The translations under genes and the position numbers were made by a program. The notes beneath the pieces are model-generated. The model saw only the letters and a list, made by a program, of their open reading frames with translations, did not search any database and had not been told where the DNA came from. 64,000 nt of DNA from Rebecca billardiae RCC1528 (Eukaryota > Haptophyta): positions 2,170,001-2,234,000 of the forward strand of contig OZ251234.1 of NCBI GenBank assembly GCA_965240325.2. Direction: 5' to 3'. Shown here piece after piece: positions 46,583-58,300 of this stretch; the stretch's first letter is position 1; every line of letters begins with the position of its first letter.

Positions 46583-47579
46583 TCCCCTTACCGCAGGTTG
46601 CTTCTATACGAAGCAAAGATGGGTTCGCCCCCGCGGGTGCGTGCTCGACGGGCAGGTGGACGCCGCGAGAGGGCGCGCGATGGCTGAGAGGCATCTTCGT
46701 GAGCATCTTCGTGGGCCACCCGAGCCTCATCGCCGCCGCCCTCCCCCTCACTCCGGTGCCACGGCGTCCAAACGGAGTGCCAAACGAGTGTTCGAGCACG
46801 CCCAGAAGCAAAGTTTTGAGGGGTGCTCAGTTCGCCTCTGAGGTGCTCGTATCGCTACGGTATGGTGCCGCACGCGGTACCGCATCAGGCGGGGTGAAGG
46901 ACGTCATCCGCCGGTCGGCTCTCGGGCTGCCAGTCAGTGCCTGTGGTGCTCGGACGCTGCTCTCCGAGCTCGAGATCCATCATGCGGCTTCCTGTGTGAC
47001 GTCGGCAATGAGGAGGGTGTACTTGCGCAGCGGGGCGCGCGCGTCGCGCATGCGATCGAAACCGAAACAGACGAAGAAACCTGACCGCCCATCCCGCCGA
47101 GCTCCTGGCTGACTTGCACTCGGCAATCACGCCGCGCGCGCGGCCTGCGGCTGCTGCGTGCGGCAAGCCGCCGAGCGTGTCACGCGCGACTAGCAGGTGA
47201 GTGAGTTCAGCGCGACGAGTCAGGTGAACGCGCGCAGACCAGCGCGTGCAGTACGTACACCGCCTACAGCCATCTCGACCGATCGCCTACCTGCCTGAAG
47301 CAGCTGCAAGGCGTGCAGCCGGGTGTCGCGGGCACACGGCCAGCCTGGCGGGCACGACACGCCCGTACGGCAGCTCGGCGCGCTGCCGCGCGATGCCATC
47401 GTGGAGGCATTGTAGCTGGAGGGACCAGTCTGGCGGCTGTCTGAGGGTAGCTAGACCATGCCTGCACAGTATCATGCGGCGTTCAGCGCCCAAATGCGCC
47501 CTGACTGGCCGCAAGGCGCCCTCAGCGGACGCCGTCAACTTTGCTTCCATACGAAGCAAAGTGAACTGCGGTAAGGGGA
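46583..47579. mobile_element. TA-flanked TIR element, 997 bp, abutting the 2-kb element
   Basis: The left end TCCCCTTACCGCAG (46583-46596) is mirrored by CTGCGGTAAGGGGA (47566-47579). A second inner match contains TTGCTTC, ATACGAAGCAAAG and is itself partly palindromic. TA lies at both borders (46581-46582, 47580-47581). No transposase is visible. Confidence 0.7.
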
Positions 47580-47586
47580 TAGCTAC

Positions 47587-48117
47587 AGGGTGAGCGACGG
47601 CCGCAACGGTGCGGTGCGCCACCGCGCGGAACTCGTCCCGCGCGAGCGGCGCAAGCAGCTGCAGCTCCTCGACCGCGAGGTCTATGGCACGCTTGAGGGC
47701 CAGGTGGGCCCATACGAGGCGCGGCTCGACACCTTCCCCGCGATCGTCCCGATTGTCGTGGGGGCGTTCGGCGAGTGGAGCGCGGAGGTGGACCTCACCC
47801 TCAAGAAGATCGCCAAGATGGGGCGGGACACGTGGCGCGCGCGCCTCAGCGCGCCCTCGCGCCCCGCCGCCGAGCGCGCGCTGCTCGGCACCATGCGGCG
47901 CGAGCTGGGCATGCGCTGCCTGCGTGGCCAGGCCAAGATGCTCATCGCCCGCGCGCGCATGGCGCACGTGCGCCCGGGGGCACGCGCCCGCGGGGGCACT
48001 GCGTACGACGACTGCTTCGAGACGACGGCTGACGACGCGTGGCACCGCGACCACCGCGGTGGCGCGCGCGCGTCGACGCCAGACGGTGCGTCGAGCTTCC
48101 GCTCGGCGATGGAGTGA
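47587..48117 (+). pseudogene. Probable retroelement open-frame remnant (3' part)
   Basis: A GC3-rich frame ends at TGA 48117 and starts abruptly next to the TIR element. It reads VRHRAELVPRERRKQLQLLD, VGPYEARLDTFPAIVPIVVG then AFGEWSAEV, and LGMRCLRGQAKMLIARARMA. This pattern (LDARL-type motif, VVGAFGE, then basic helices) is one I associate with the C-terminal end of reverse-transcriptase-containing elements in algae. No RT motif is present, so it would be a 5'-truncated copy. It could instead be a host fragment. Confidence 0.35.
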
Positions 48118-48261
48118 TGGGCGACTACGAGGGGGGGGGACGACGGCGAGGAGCGCTGATCCTGGTGTTTGTCTCTGCTGCTCGATCTGCCGCTACAGCT
48201 TGCTGACTCTTCGGACGCCTGCCCGTTGCATACCACGTCGTTAATATATATATATATATAT

Positions 48262-48950
48262 GTCTAGCCACTCCGCCATGCCCGGCTCGTACAAGGCGTC
48301 GGGTACGAATGGACTCTGGAGCTGGATGGTCGCGGCGCGCGGCGTCGTGGAGTAGACAGACCACAATGATCAATCATGGAACGATCAGGTTAGCTATGTT
48401 GGGATTTGAGCAACGAACGACAGCGGGCGCTGGCAGCGGCGTGGCGGTTGAGCTGCTGCCCGAGGTCGAGAGGGCGCCCGCGAGAACGATGAAGCGTGCG
48501 GGTTGACGCGACAGCGGCGAGAGCAAGAGACCATTGCATGAGGGGCGACGCGGCGAAGACAGATGATGACGTCGCGCCGCCGAACGATCAGGCGGGGAGC
48601 CGGGCCACACAGACAGCCAGCGACCTTACCGAGCAGAGGGGCTGCGGCGACTGCGGTGCACCTCCTGCAGCGGAGCGTGCACCCGGCAGTGCCCGATGCA
48701 GGCGATTCCCTTGCCCAGCTCGGCGCCTTCGTCGTGAGCAGCCCCATGGCGCCCCCGAGAGCGAAGCCTGATCGATCCGATGTGAGCGGTAACCAACCGA
48801 GTCCTGCAGGTGCGCCGCTGTGGGCCAGATTGGCAGCGCACCAGGACTCCTGCGCGCGGCGGTGCGCACAGGACAACGCAGGAATGCCGTGCGAGCCGGA
48901 TTCTTGGCGTCGCTCATAGACACTCAGTTATAGGTTCCCTATAACGCCAC
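48262..48950 (+). repeat. Tandem repeat unit, copy 1 (689 bp)
   Basis: Begins GTCTAGCCACTCCGCC and ends TTCCCTATAACGCCAC. It is nearly identical to the following copy but lacks a 180-bp block. The middle part is the dispersed repeat also found inverted at 26.28-26.57 kb. The frames are not conserved as protein between copies. Confidence 0.9.
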
Positions 48951-49820
48951 GTCTAGCCACTCCGCCATGCCCGGCTCGTACAAGGCGTCGGGTACGAATG
49001 GACTCTGGAGCTGGATGGTCGCGGCGCGCGGCGTCGTGGAGTAGACAGACCACAATGATCAATCATGGAACGATCAGGTTAGCTATGTTGGGATTTGAGC
49101 AACGAACGACAGCGGGCGCTGGCAGCGGCGTGGCGGTTGAGCTGCTGCCCGAGGTCGAGAGGGCGCCCGCGAGTCCCGTTTATAAGTTGGAGCGGGCGTC
49201 CAAGTAGTCGTTGATGAATCCCGTTTAGAAATAGAAGAGACGAGGACTGCGCGGCCGCGCGCGCACGATCGATCGCGACGCGCGGCGAGCAGACACGCGT
49301 CAGAGTGCGCCGCACCCGCGCGACGCACGGGCGCGAGGCGAGCGCGTATCTCAAACGATGAAGCGTGCGGGTTGACGCGACAGCGGCGAGAGCAAGAGAC
49401 CATTGCATGAGGGGCGACGCGGCGAAGACAGATGATGACGTCGCGCCGCCGAACGATCAGGCGGGGAGCCGGGCCACACAGACAGCCAGCGACCTTACCG
49501 AGCAGAGGGGCTGCGGCGACTGCGGTGCACCTCCTGCAGCGGAGCGTGCACCCGGCAGTGCCCGATGCAGGCGATTCCCTTGCCCAGCTCGGCGCCTTCG
49601 TCGTGAGCAGCCCCATGGCGCCCCCGAGAGCGAAGCCTGATCGATCCGATGTGAGCGGTCAACCAACCGAGTCCTGCAGGTGCGCCGCTGTGGGCCAGAT
49701 TGGCAGCGCACCAGGACTCCTGCGCGCGGCGGTGCGCACAGGACAACGCAGGAATGCCGTGCGAGCCGGATTCTTGGCGTCGCTCATAGACACTCAGTTA
49801 TAGGTTCCCTATAACGCCAC
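48951..49820 (+). repeat. Tandem repeat unit, copy 2 (870 bp) with 180-bp extra block
   Basis: Same borders as copy 1. The extra block, 49174-49353, begins TCCCGTTTATAAGTTGG and repeats CCCGTTTA at its 30-60 bp point. It is absent at the equivalent place in copy 1, where GCGAG joins AACGATGAAG directly. Apart from this the copies differ at about one base. Confidence 0.9.
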
Positions 49821-50262
49821 ATATATTATTACTCCTTCGCGCGTCAGCGCGCGCGCAGAGCAGCGGCAGACGGCGGCGGAGCCGCATCGGCGCATCAATG
49901 CGTCTGCTCACACATCGGTCCGAATGGTCCGTCGCCGAGACCGGCCACCGGGCCTGCCGGAATGGTCGTCATCGTCAGCGCGCGGCCGCTCGGCCACGCG
50001 CACTGCGCAGCTGGGCGGGACGGGTAAGCCCACCGGGCAGCAGCGCGTTCGTCGCCATGTCCTCTCCTCCCTGCGATGGCGCGTGCGCGCGGGACACGGC
50101 GTGCGCGTGGGCACGTGGGCGCGGTGCGCGGTGCGCGGTGCGCGGTGGGCGCGCTCGACCGAGCGGTGCGGGGCTAGGGGAGGGCGGGCGGCAGGGCAGG
50201 TCCGGGCTGCGCGCGGTGGCGCGCGCTCGCACGCGCACGCACCCGCCTCGCCCCCGGCCTCG
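49821..50262. other. 3' flank of the OTU gene
   Basis: Short AT run at 49820-49830, then GC-rich sequence with GTGCGCGGTGCGCGGTGCGC at about 50120. No gene recognised on either strand before the OTU stop codon. Confidence 0.5.
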
Positions 50263-50696
50263 TCACTCCTCCTCCTCCGCCTCGCTGCTGTCCGCCTCAG
50301 CGGCGGCGGCGCGGCCGCGGCCGCGGCCGGCGCGGCCGAGCCCACGGCCACGGCCACGGCCGCGGCCGCGGCCGCGGCCGGCGCCGCGCGACGCGACGAG
50401 CAGGACGTAGGCGGGGTGGCTCGCGGCGGTCTGGCGGCGCGCGCGCGTCTGCGCGAGCGAGGTGGACGCGTCGAGCGGCGCCGGCCGCGGCGACGCGGGC
50501 GCGGAGGACAGCGGCCGCTCGGACGGTGCGGAGGGCGAGGGCGGTGTCGCAGTGGGCGCGGACGGGGCCGGCCGCTCGCCTCCGCCGTCTGACGAGCGCG
50601 CGGGCACGGCGGCGGCGGCGGCTGCGGCGGTGGCGGCGGCGGCGGCGGCGGCGGTGGCGGCGTCGGCCGCCGCGGCCGCCGCGGCGGCCGCCGGCG

Positions 50697-50727
<31 letters not shown>

Positions 50728-53251
50728 ACGCCCGCGCCCACGGCCGCGGCCGCGGCCCGTCGTGGAGACGGAGGCGATGGAGCCCACGCCCACGCCCGCG
50801 CCCGCGGCCGGCGCGGCCGGCGCGGCGGCGGCGGCGGGCTCCGATTCGCTCGAGCCCGCGGCGGCGGCGGCGGCGGCGGCGTCGGCGGCGGCGTCGGCAG
50901 CGCTGCGCCGTCGCTTGCGCGACGGCGCCGCGGCCGCCGGCTGCGGCGCGGGCGCGGGCGGCGGCGGCGGCGCGCCCGGCGCCGCCAGCCCCCAGAGCGC
51001 CAGCATGGGCGCAGGCAGCGCCTCTGTGCGGCAGCGGCGGCAGCAGCGGCGGCAGCAGCGGGGGCGGAGGGGCGGGGCGGCAGCGGGCGCAGGGGACAGG
51101 GGGTCAGCCCGCGTACCGTGCGCCGGGCCGCTGGCGCGGGGCGAACGAGGCGGCGCGGGCTCCCCCCCAGGGATAGGGTTCGGGTTGCTCCCCCCCAGGG
51201 GCGGCAGCAGCCGCAGCAGCGCCGCACAGCCCGCGCGCGGCACGGCGCCAGACAAAGGCCAAGGCGGCCGCCGCGCTGCGCCGCGCGCCCCAGGCCCCCG
51301 GGCCGGGCGCGGGTTGGGGGTCAGGGTTCGGGTTGGCGCGCCGTGCAGGAGGCGGAGGCGCACCGAGAGGGTGGCACACGCGGCCGTGGTACAGCACCAA
51401 GTTCATGTGCTCGCGGCAGGAGGCGTGCAGGATCACTGCGACAAGGGCGCCGTACTCGCCGCCGATCGAGCCGGGGGCGGGCGCCGCGGCGGCGTCGGCG
51501 GCGTCGGGCTCGGGGGCGCACGCGGGCGGCGCGGGCGCGGACGCGCCCGCGGCGCCGACGGCCGACGGCCCCACGGCCGGCGGCGGCAGCGCGAGCGCGG
51601 GCGGCCCGCCCGCCGGCAGCGGCGGCAGCGCGGCGGCGGCCGCGGCGCCGCGGCCGCCGCCGCGGCCGCGGCCGCGGCCGCGGCCGCGGCCCGCCGACAC
51701 GGCCGCGGCCGCGGCTGAGGGCCAGCCACCGCCGCGGCCGCGCGCCGCCGCCTCGTAAGCCGTGCGCGCGGCGGCGGCGGCGGCGGCCGAGGCGGCGGCG
51801 GCCGCGGCCGCCGCCATGTTGGCCGCGGCCGCCGCGTTCGCCGCCGCGGCCGTGGGCGAGGACGGCTCGATCGGCTGCGGGGGCGGGCAGGGAGGCGGGC
51901 GGGCGGGCGGGCGGGCGCGTGTCGCGCTGAGCGCGGCGCACTCTCCCCGTCCCCAGCTCAGGCGCCAGCCATCGGGCCGGGGCCCGCCGCCGGCCGCGCG
52001 AGCGCGCGTCCGAGGCGGCAGCTGCTGGCCCCGCCGCGTGCGCGCGCGCACCGCCCGGCCCGACCGGTCCGGCCGGGACGCACCGGGCCACTTTGCGCGC
52101 GCGCCCGCCCGCCCGTGCGCGCCCGCCCGTGCGCGCGCGTGCGTGCGCCCTGGCTGTGCCGTGCCGCGCCTGTGTTCGGGCGAGGTGTTCGGCTGAGGTG
52201 TTCGGGCGAGTGGCGCGCGCGCGGGGCTGGCTCACCTTGGGCATGATGCGCGTGAAGCGCTGCGAGGACGGCATGCGCTCGTCCACAATCAGCAGGCAGA
52301 GGCGGAAGTGCGAGGCGATGGTCTCCATCGCGAAGCCGTCGGCCCAGACGCAGTTGCGCCCGCCCACCTTGCGCCCCATCAGCCGCACCTTGTCCCGCAG
52401 CTGCTGCAGACTCTCCACGCCGGCCATGAAGCCAAAGCCCTCCGCGCGCTGCCCGTGCAGCAGCCGGTACATCGAGAACGTCTCGACCGACATGGACTCG
52501 GCGACGACGTTGCGCAGCATGTCCACGCTGCGGGGGCGGGGGGCGGGGGGGCGGCGAGGGGAGGGGCGGGTCGGGGGCGCAGCGGACGCGCCGTCCGCCC
52601 GCCCGCCCGGCGCGCGCCCATCCATCCGCACACACACCCCGCGCGCGGCGCCCGCGGGCGCCCCGCCCTCCGGTGCGCGCGCGCCGTGCGCGCTGCGGGT
52701 CCGGCGGCGCACCCGCGCGCGCGCGCGTGCACCCCAGCGGCGTGCAGTGCGCCCCGCCTGCAGCGCGTGTGCACCCCCGTGCCGTGCCCCCGCGCCTGCC
52801 CCTGCGCCCGCCCCTGTGCCCGCGGCTGGGTGGCCCACCTGATGAAGTAGTACCCAAGCTCCTTGAGCGCGAGCTGCACGGCCTCGTAGAAGCAGTCGCC
52901 CGAGGCCTCGGTGTACCGCACCGACACGCCCGGGTCGTTGCCCAGCCGCGCGCGCACCGCCGACGTGCGGCTCATCAGCATGTCCGTCGAGCCCGACGGC
53001 GGCGCGGTCGCGGACGCCGACGCGGCGGCCGCGACGATCGGCCGTGGCTCCGAGTCGTCGTCGTACTCGTCGTCGTCGTCGGGCTGGGCGGCGCGCGCGG
53101 CGGTGGAGATGGAGCGGCTCCCGCCGCCCTCGGCCGCGCCCACGCCCGAGCCCGCCTCCGCCGCCGACACGGCGCGCGGCCTGCCCTTGGCGGCGGCGGC
53201 GCCGCCCGCCGCGCGCGGCGCGCGCGCCGACGTCGCGGCCGCGGCGGGCAT
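50263..53251 (-). CDS. OTU-family cysteine protease (deubiquitinase-like), four exons
   Basis: Exons (minus strand, 5' to 3') at 53251-52839, 52527-52236, 51874-51364 and 51023-50263 sum to 659 codons with the stop. All three introns are GT-AG, 311-361 nt long, and keep phase. An acidic stretch DDDDEYDDDSE precedes the catalytic start TEASGDCFYEAVQLAL, where D and C match the OTU D-x-x-C. SVDMLRNVVAESM, WADGFAMETIASHF and LCLLIVDERM follow. After a low-complexity insert of about 110 residues comes GEYGALVAVILHASCREHMNLVLYH, carrying the catalytic-type His. The C terminus has a KRRR signal, Ala runs, two RGRGRGR tracts and an acidic end (SSEAEEEE). The start codon is uncertain. OTU enzymes cleave ubiquitin chains; substrate unknown. 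Shares a divergent promoter region with the kinase. Confidence 0.8.
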
Positions 53252-53765
53252 CGCGGGCACGGCGGCGCGTGCGCGCGGTATGGTGGCGGCCGTGCGGAGC
53301 GCGGCGCGAGCGCCACGCAGCCTCTCGTCCGCCGCCCGCCCCTCGCCGCCCTCGCGACGCGCGGACGCTCGCGCCCGCCGGCCGCGGGGTGTGTGTGGCG
53401 CGGCGTGGGGTCGGCCGCAGCCCCAGCCACAAAGCTCACGCCCGCAAAGGGCCCTGGCCGGGTGGCGGCCAGACTTGCCCGTGTGCCGTCGTCGGGCGCC
53501 GGCTGCCGCTCGGACGACGCCGTTTCGGAACATCATCGTCGCCGCGCGATGATCGCCAATAATAGCGCGCACGGACGCCGGACCGAATGTCCGGATGACC
53601 ATATATCGGCGATTGATGTGCCAGCCAATCATTGATGGTCCTTTGCCCGACCGTCCGGACCCGCGTCAGCCTCACTCAGCCTCCAATCACCGGACTCTGG
53701 GCGCCCGCCAGGGCCGGACTTTTGGGCATGGCTCAGTCCTCACCCAGCACGGCGATGGCGGCCGA
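53252..53765. promoter_or_regulatory. Divergent region between OTU and kinase genes
   Basis: Some 514 bp between opposed start codons, GC-rich near the OTU side and GC-poorer with GATCGCCAATAATAG near 53550 (an inverted CCAAT word is included). Upstream ATGs exist for both genes (53595 on plus). The assignment as a promoter rests on position only. Confidence 0.35.
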
Positions 53766-54941
53766 ATGCTCGTGCGCCCCGAGGATGTGCGTGTGCGCGA
53801 GCAGATCGGCGAGGGCGCGTACGCGCAGGTGGTCGCGTGCACCCTCGCCGGCGCGCCTGAACGCCTCGCGCTCAAGGCCGTGCGCCTCGTCGACGCCGCC
53901 GCGCGCGACGCGCTGCGCGCCGAGCGCGAGGCGCTGCGCGCGTGCGCGGCGCCGCCGTGCGCGCACGTCGTGCGGCTGCACGCGGCGTTCGTCGACGGCG
54001 AGCTGGGCTGCCTCGTGCTCGAGCTGTGCGCGCGCGGCGACCTCCGCGCCGCCATCCGCGCCGCGCCGCGCGGCCACCTCGGCCTGCGCTGCGCGCGCAC
54101 GCTGTGCGCCGAGCTGTGCGCCGCGCTCGCACACGTGCACCGCGCGCGCTGGGCGCACGGCGACGTGAAGCCGGCCAACGTGGGCCTGCGCGCGAGCGGG
54201 CACGCCGTGCTCCTCGACTTTGGCAGCGCCGCGCCGCTCGACGCGGGCGACGCCCGCCCGTGCCGCCGCCGCCACCTGCCCGGCACCGCCGCGTTCGCGC
54301 CGCCCGAGCTGTGCGCCGCTGAGAGCGCGGCCGCGCACGGCGGGCGCGCGGGCGACGTGTGGGGCGCGGGGTGCGCGCTGTACGCCATGCTGGCCGGCGC
54401 GGGTGGCGCCTCGCCCTTCGAAGGCGCGGCGCGCGCGGTGGATGGCGGTGGTGCCGACGCCGCCGACGCCGCCGACGCCGACGCCGCCGACGGCGGCCGC
54501 GCGGCGGAGGCGCGCGTGCTCGCGCGCGCGGCGCGCGGCGCGTACGCGTGGCCTGCCGGCGCGGAGGCGCGCGTCGGCGCCGCGGCGGTCGACTGCGTGC
54601 GGCGCATGCTCGCGGTCGACCCGGCCGCGCGGCTGGGCGCGCTCGGAGGCGACCGCGAGGAGCCGAGCGCGCCGGGCCCACGCGGGGCTGGCCCGCGCGA
54701 CACCCCGGCGCGGCCGGCCGCCGTTCCCGCGGCCGCGCCGCCGGCCGCCGAGCAGCGGCCGCGTCCTGGTCGGCCCGAGTCCGCTGAGCCGCACGGCGGC
54801 GCGGCGGACGGCCTCGGGCGCGGGCGCGACGACCCGGGCGCGTGGGTGGAGGCGCTGGGCGCGCACGCCTTCTTCGCACCGCTGCCCGCGCCGTTCGCGC
54901 AGCTGCACGCGCTGCGGGCGCCCGAGCTGGACGAGGCGTAG
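53766..54941 (+). CDS. PDK1-like serine/threonine protein kinase, 391 residues
   Basis: The start at ATG 53766 places the kinase fold almost at the N terminus; an upstream in-frame ATG at 53595 is possible. Visible kinase parts: IGEGAYAQVV (Gly loop), LALKAVRL (Lys), AEREALRA (Glu helix), CLVLELCARGDLR, HGDVKPANVGL (catalytic loop), LLDFGSA (DFG), LPGTAAFAPPEL (APE-like), DVWGAGCALYAML, and AVDPAARLG near the end. The overall pattern is that of PDK1/AGC kinases. The catalytic loop reads HGD rather than HRD, so the activation-loop-coupled Arg is missing. Asp-rich/Ala inserts lie between the last helices (~225-250), and a Pro-rich insert is near 300-370. No PH domain follows. Intronless. Confidence 0.85.
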   Translation: MLVRPEDVRVREQIGEGAYAQVVACTLAGAPERLALKAVRLVDAAARDALRAEREALRACAAPPCAHVVRLHAAFVDGELGCLVLELCARGDLRAAIRAAPRGHLGLRCARTLCAELCAALAHVHRARWAHGDVKPANVGLRASGHAVLLDFGSAAPLDAGDARPCRRRHLPGTAAFAPPELCAAESAAAHGGRAGDVWGAGCALYAMLAGAGGASPFEGAARAVDGGGADAADAADADAADGGRAAEARVLARAARGAYAWPAGAEARVGAAAVDCVRRMLAVDPAARLGALGGDREEPSAPGPRGAGPRDTPARPAAVPAAAPPAAEQRPRPGRPESAEPHGGAADGLGRGRDDPGAWVEALGAHAFFAPLPAPFAQLHALRAPELDEA

Positions 54942-55329
54942 CGTACCGGTAGCGCAGCGGGTTGGGAATCGGTGAATCGCCGTTGTGCGGGTAGCTTCTC
55001 CTTCTGGTCAGTGCGTCGATATTGGACTGACACCCTCATTTACCGCTATCATAAACCGCCACGTCAATAATGGGTCGCAAGCGCCCAACAGGTTTTCGAC
55101 GGGCTGGCCAATTATGGGAAAGAGAACTTGAGACGTTGAGGCCGTACGGGTACCTTGTTGAGACGTGGTCAGACTTTCGACTGACGAGCGGCGTCCGGTA
55201 CCCGCACATAGACTGACGGAGAGCACCCGCGCGCGCGCCGTCGCAGAGGGTTATTCTTAGCTCGCCCTTCTTCGCACGGGGCCACAACGCGCGATGCTCG
55301 CCCCGCGCCACCGAGGGCGCGAGCGAGCC
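54942..55329. other. Intergenic between kinase and Pro-rich gene
   Basis: AT-richer in the first 250 bp, with a GGCCAATTATGGG (CCAAT-like) word at 55107. Presumably includes the kinase 3' end and the promoter of the next gene. No other feature seen. Confidence 0.4.
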
Positions 55330-58300
55330 ATGGCGCGGGCCGCGGCGTCCGCCGCGGTGCTGATCCTTGCCGCTTGCGTGCCCGACCTGCGCTCCCTCAC
55401 CTTCCCGCCGCCGCCGTCCCGCGCCTCCTGCGCGGGGACGGCTGCCGCCGGTGCGGAGGCCCTGCCCGCGCCTTTCGGCCGCGCGCTGCGTGCAGGCGGG
55501 CTGAGCGGCGCCGTGTGGCGTGTGCCGTTGGCGCTGACGGTCGCTATGGGGCCTACGCGCCAGACGCCCGCCGCGGGTGCGCTGCTCAGCCTCGCCGCGT
55601 CGGCGGTCATTGGCGCAGCGCCTGCAAGCGCGCAGACGATCAGCCCACCGCCGTTCCCGCCGCCGAGCCCGCCGCCGGGCCCGCCGCCGAGCTCACCGCC
55701 GAGCCCGCCGCCGAGCCCGCCGCCATCACCGCCACCGCCACCCCCCCCGGGCCCGCCGCCGAGCCCGCCGCCGAGCCCGCCGCCGGACCCGCCGCCGAGC
55801 TCACCGCCGAGCCCGCCGCCGAGCCCGCCGCCAAACCCGCCGCCGCCGCCGCAGCCGAGCCCGCCGCCGAGCCCGCCGCCGGACCCGCCGCCGAGCTCAC
55901 CGCCGAGCCCGCCGCCGAGCCCGCCGCCAAACCCGCCGCCGCCGCCGCCGCCGAGCCCGCCGCCGAGCCCGCCGCCGGACCCGCCGCCGAGCTCACCGCC
56001 GAGCCCGCCGCCGAGCCCGCCGCCAAACCCGCCGCCGCCGCCGCAGCCGAGCCCGCCGCCAAGCCCGCCGCCGGACCCGCCGCCGAGCTCACCGCCGAGC
56101 CCGCCGCCGAGCCCGCCGCCAAACCCGCCGCCGCCGCCTCCGCCGAGCCCGCCGCCGAGCCCGCCGCCGGACCCGCCGCCGAGCTCACCGCCGAGCCCGC
56201 CGCCGAGCCCGCCGCCAAACTCGCCGCCGCCGCCGCAGCCGAGCCCACCGCCAAGCCCGCCGCCGGACCCGCCGCCGAGCTCACCGCCGAGCCCGCCGCC
56301 GAGCCCGCCGCCAACACCGCCGCCGCCGCCGCAGCCGAGCCCGCCGCCAAGCCCGCCGCCGGACCCGCCGCCGAGCTCACCGCCGAGCCCGCCGCCGAGC
56401 CCGCCGCCAAACCCGCCGCCGCCTCCGCAGCCGAGCCCGCCGCCAAGCCCGCCGCCAAGCCCGCCGCCGAGCCCGCCGCCCAGCCCGCCGCCAAGCCCGC
56501 CGCCAAGCCCGCCGCCGAGCCCGCCGCCGAGCTCGCCGCCGAGCCCTCCGCCGGACCCGCCGCCGAACCCACCCCCGAGCCCGCCGCCAAGCTCACCGCC
56601 GAGCCCGCCGCCGAGCCCGCCGCCGCCGCCGCCGCCCCCGCCGCCCCCGCCGCCGCCCCCGCCGCCCCCCCCGCCGCCGCCCCCGCCGCCCCCCCCGCCG
56701 CCGCCGCCGAGCCCGCCGCCGAGCCCACCACCGTCGCCACCACCACTGCCGCCACCACCGAGCCCACCGCCGCCAAGTCCGCCGCCGCCAAGCCCACCGC
56801 CACCGAGCCCGCCGCCGCCGAGCCCGCCGCCACCGAGCCCGCCGCCGCCGAGCCCGCCGCCGCCGAGCCCGCCGCCGCCGAGCCCGCCACCGCCGGTGCC
56901 GCCGCCGCCCAGCCCGCCGCCGCCGAGCCCGCCGCCGCCGAGCCCACCGCCGCCCAGCCCGCCGCCGCCCAGCCCGCCGCCACCAGTGCCGCCGCCGCCG
57001 AGCCCGCCGCCGCCGAGCCCTCCGCCACCGAGCCCGCCGCCGCCGAGCCCGCCGCCGCCGGTCCCGCCGCCGCCGAGCCCGCCGCCGCCGAGCCCGCCGC
57101 CGCCGAGCCCACCGCCGCCGAGCCCGCCGCCGCCGGTGCCGCCGCCACCGAGCCCACCGCCGCCGGTGCCGCCGCCGCCGAGCCCGCCGCCACCGAGCCC
57201 GCCGCCGCCGAGCCCACCGCCGCCGGTGCCGCCGCCGCCGAGCCCGCCGCCGCCGGTGCCGCCGCCGCCGAGCCCGCCGCCGCCGAGCCCGCCACCGCCG
57301 GTGCCGCCGCCGCCCAGCCCGCCGCCGCCGAGCCCGCCGCCGCCGAGCCCACCGCCGCCCAGCCCGCCGCCGCCCAGCCCGCCGCCACCAGTGCCGCCGC
57401 CGCCGAGCCCGCCGCCGCCGAGCCCTCCGCCACCGAGCCCGCCGCCGCCGAGCCCGCCACCGCCGGTGCCGCCGCCGCCCAGCCCGCCGCCGCCGAGCCC
57501 GCCGCCGCCGAGCCCACCGCCGCCCAGCCCGCCGCCGCCCAGCCCGCCGCCACCAGTGCCGCCGCCGCCGAGCCCGCCGCCGCCGAGCCCTCCGCCACCG
57601 AGCCCGCCGCCGCCGAGCCCGCCGCCGCCGGTCCCGCCGCCGCCGAGCCCGCCGCCGCCGGTGCCGCCGCCGCCCAGCCCGCCGCCGCCGAGCCCGCCGC
57701 CGCCGAGCCCACCGCCGCCCAGCCCGCCGCCGCCCAGCCCGCCGCCACCAGTGCCGCCGCCGCCGAGCCCGCCGCCGCCGAGCCCTCCGCCACCGAGCCC
57801 GCCGCCGCCGAGCCCGCCGCCGCCGGTCCCGCCGCCGCCGAGCCCGCCGCCGCCGAGCCCGCCGCCGCCGGTGCCGCCGCCACCGAGCCCACCGCCGCCG
57901 GTGCCGCCGCCGCCGAGTCCGCCGCCGCCGAGCCCGCCGCCGCCAAGCCCACCGCCGCCCAGCCCGCCACCGCCCAGCCCGCCGCCGCCGAGCCCACCGC
58001 CACCATCATCGCCACCTCTGCCGCCGCCGCCAAGTCCGCCACCGCCAAGCCCTCCGCCACCCAGTCCACCACCGCCGAGCCCGCCGCCGCCGAGCCCACC
58101 GCCACCGCTGCCGCCCCCAAGCCCGCCACCGCCGAGCCCGCCGCCGCCGAGCCCGCCGCCGCCGAGCCCACCGCCGCCGAGCCCTCCGCCGCCGAGCCCA
58201 CCGCCACCGATGCCCCCACCGAGCCCGCCGCCGCCCAGTCCGCCGCCGCCAAGCCCGCCGCCGCCGAGCCCGCCGCCACCGAGCCCGCCGCCACCGAGCC

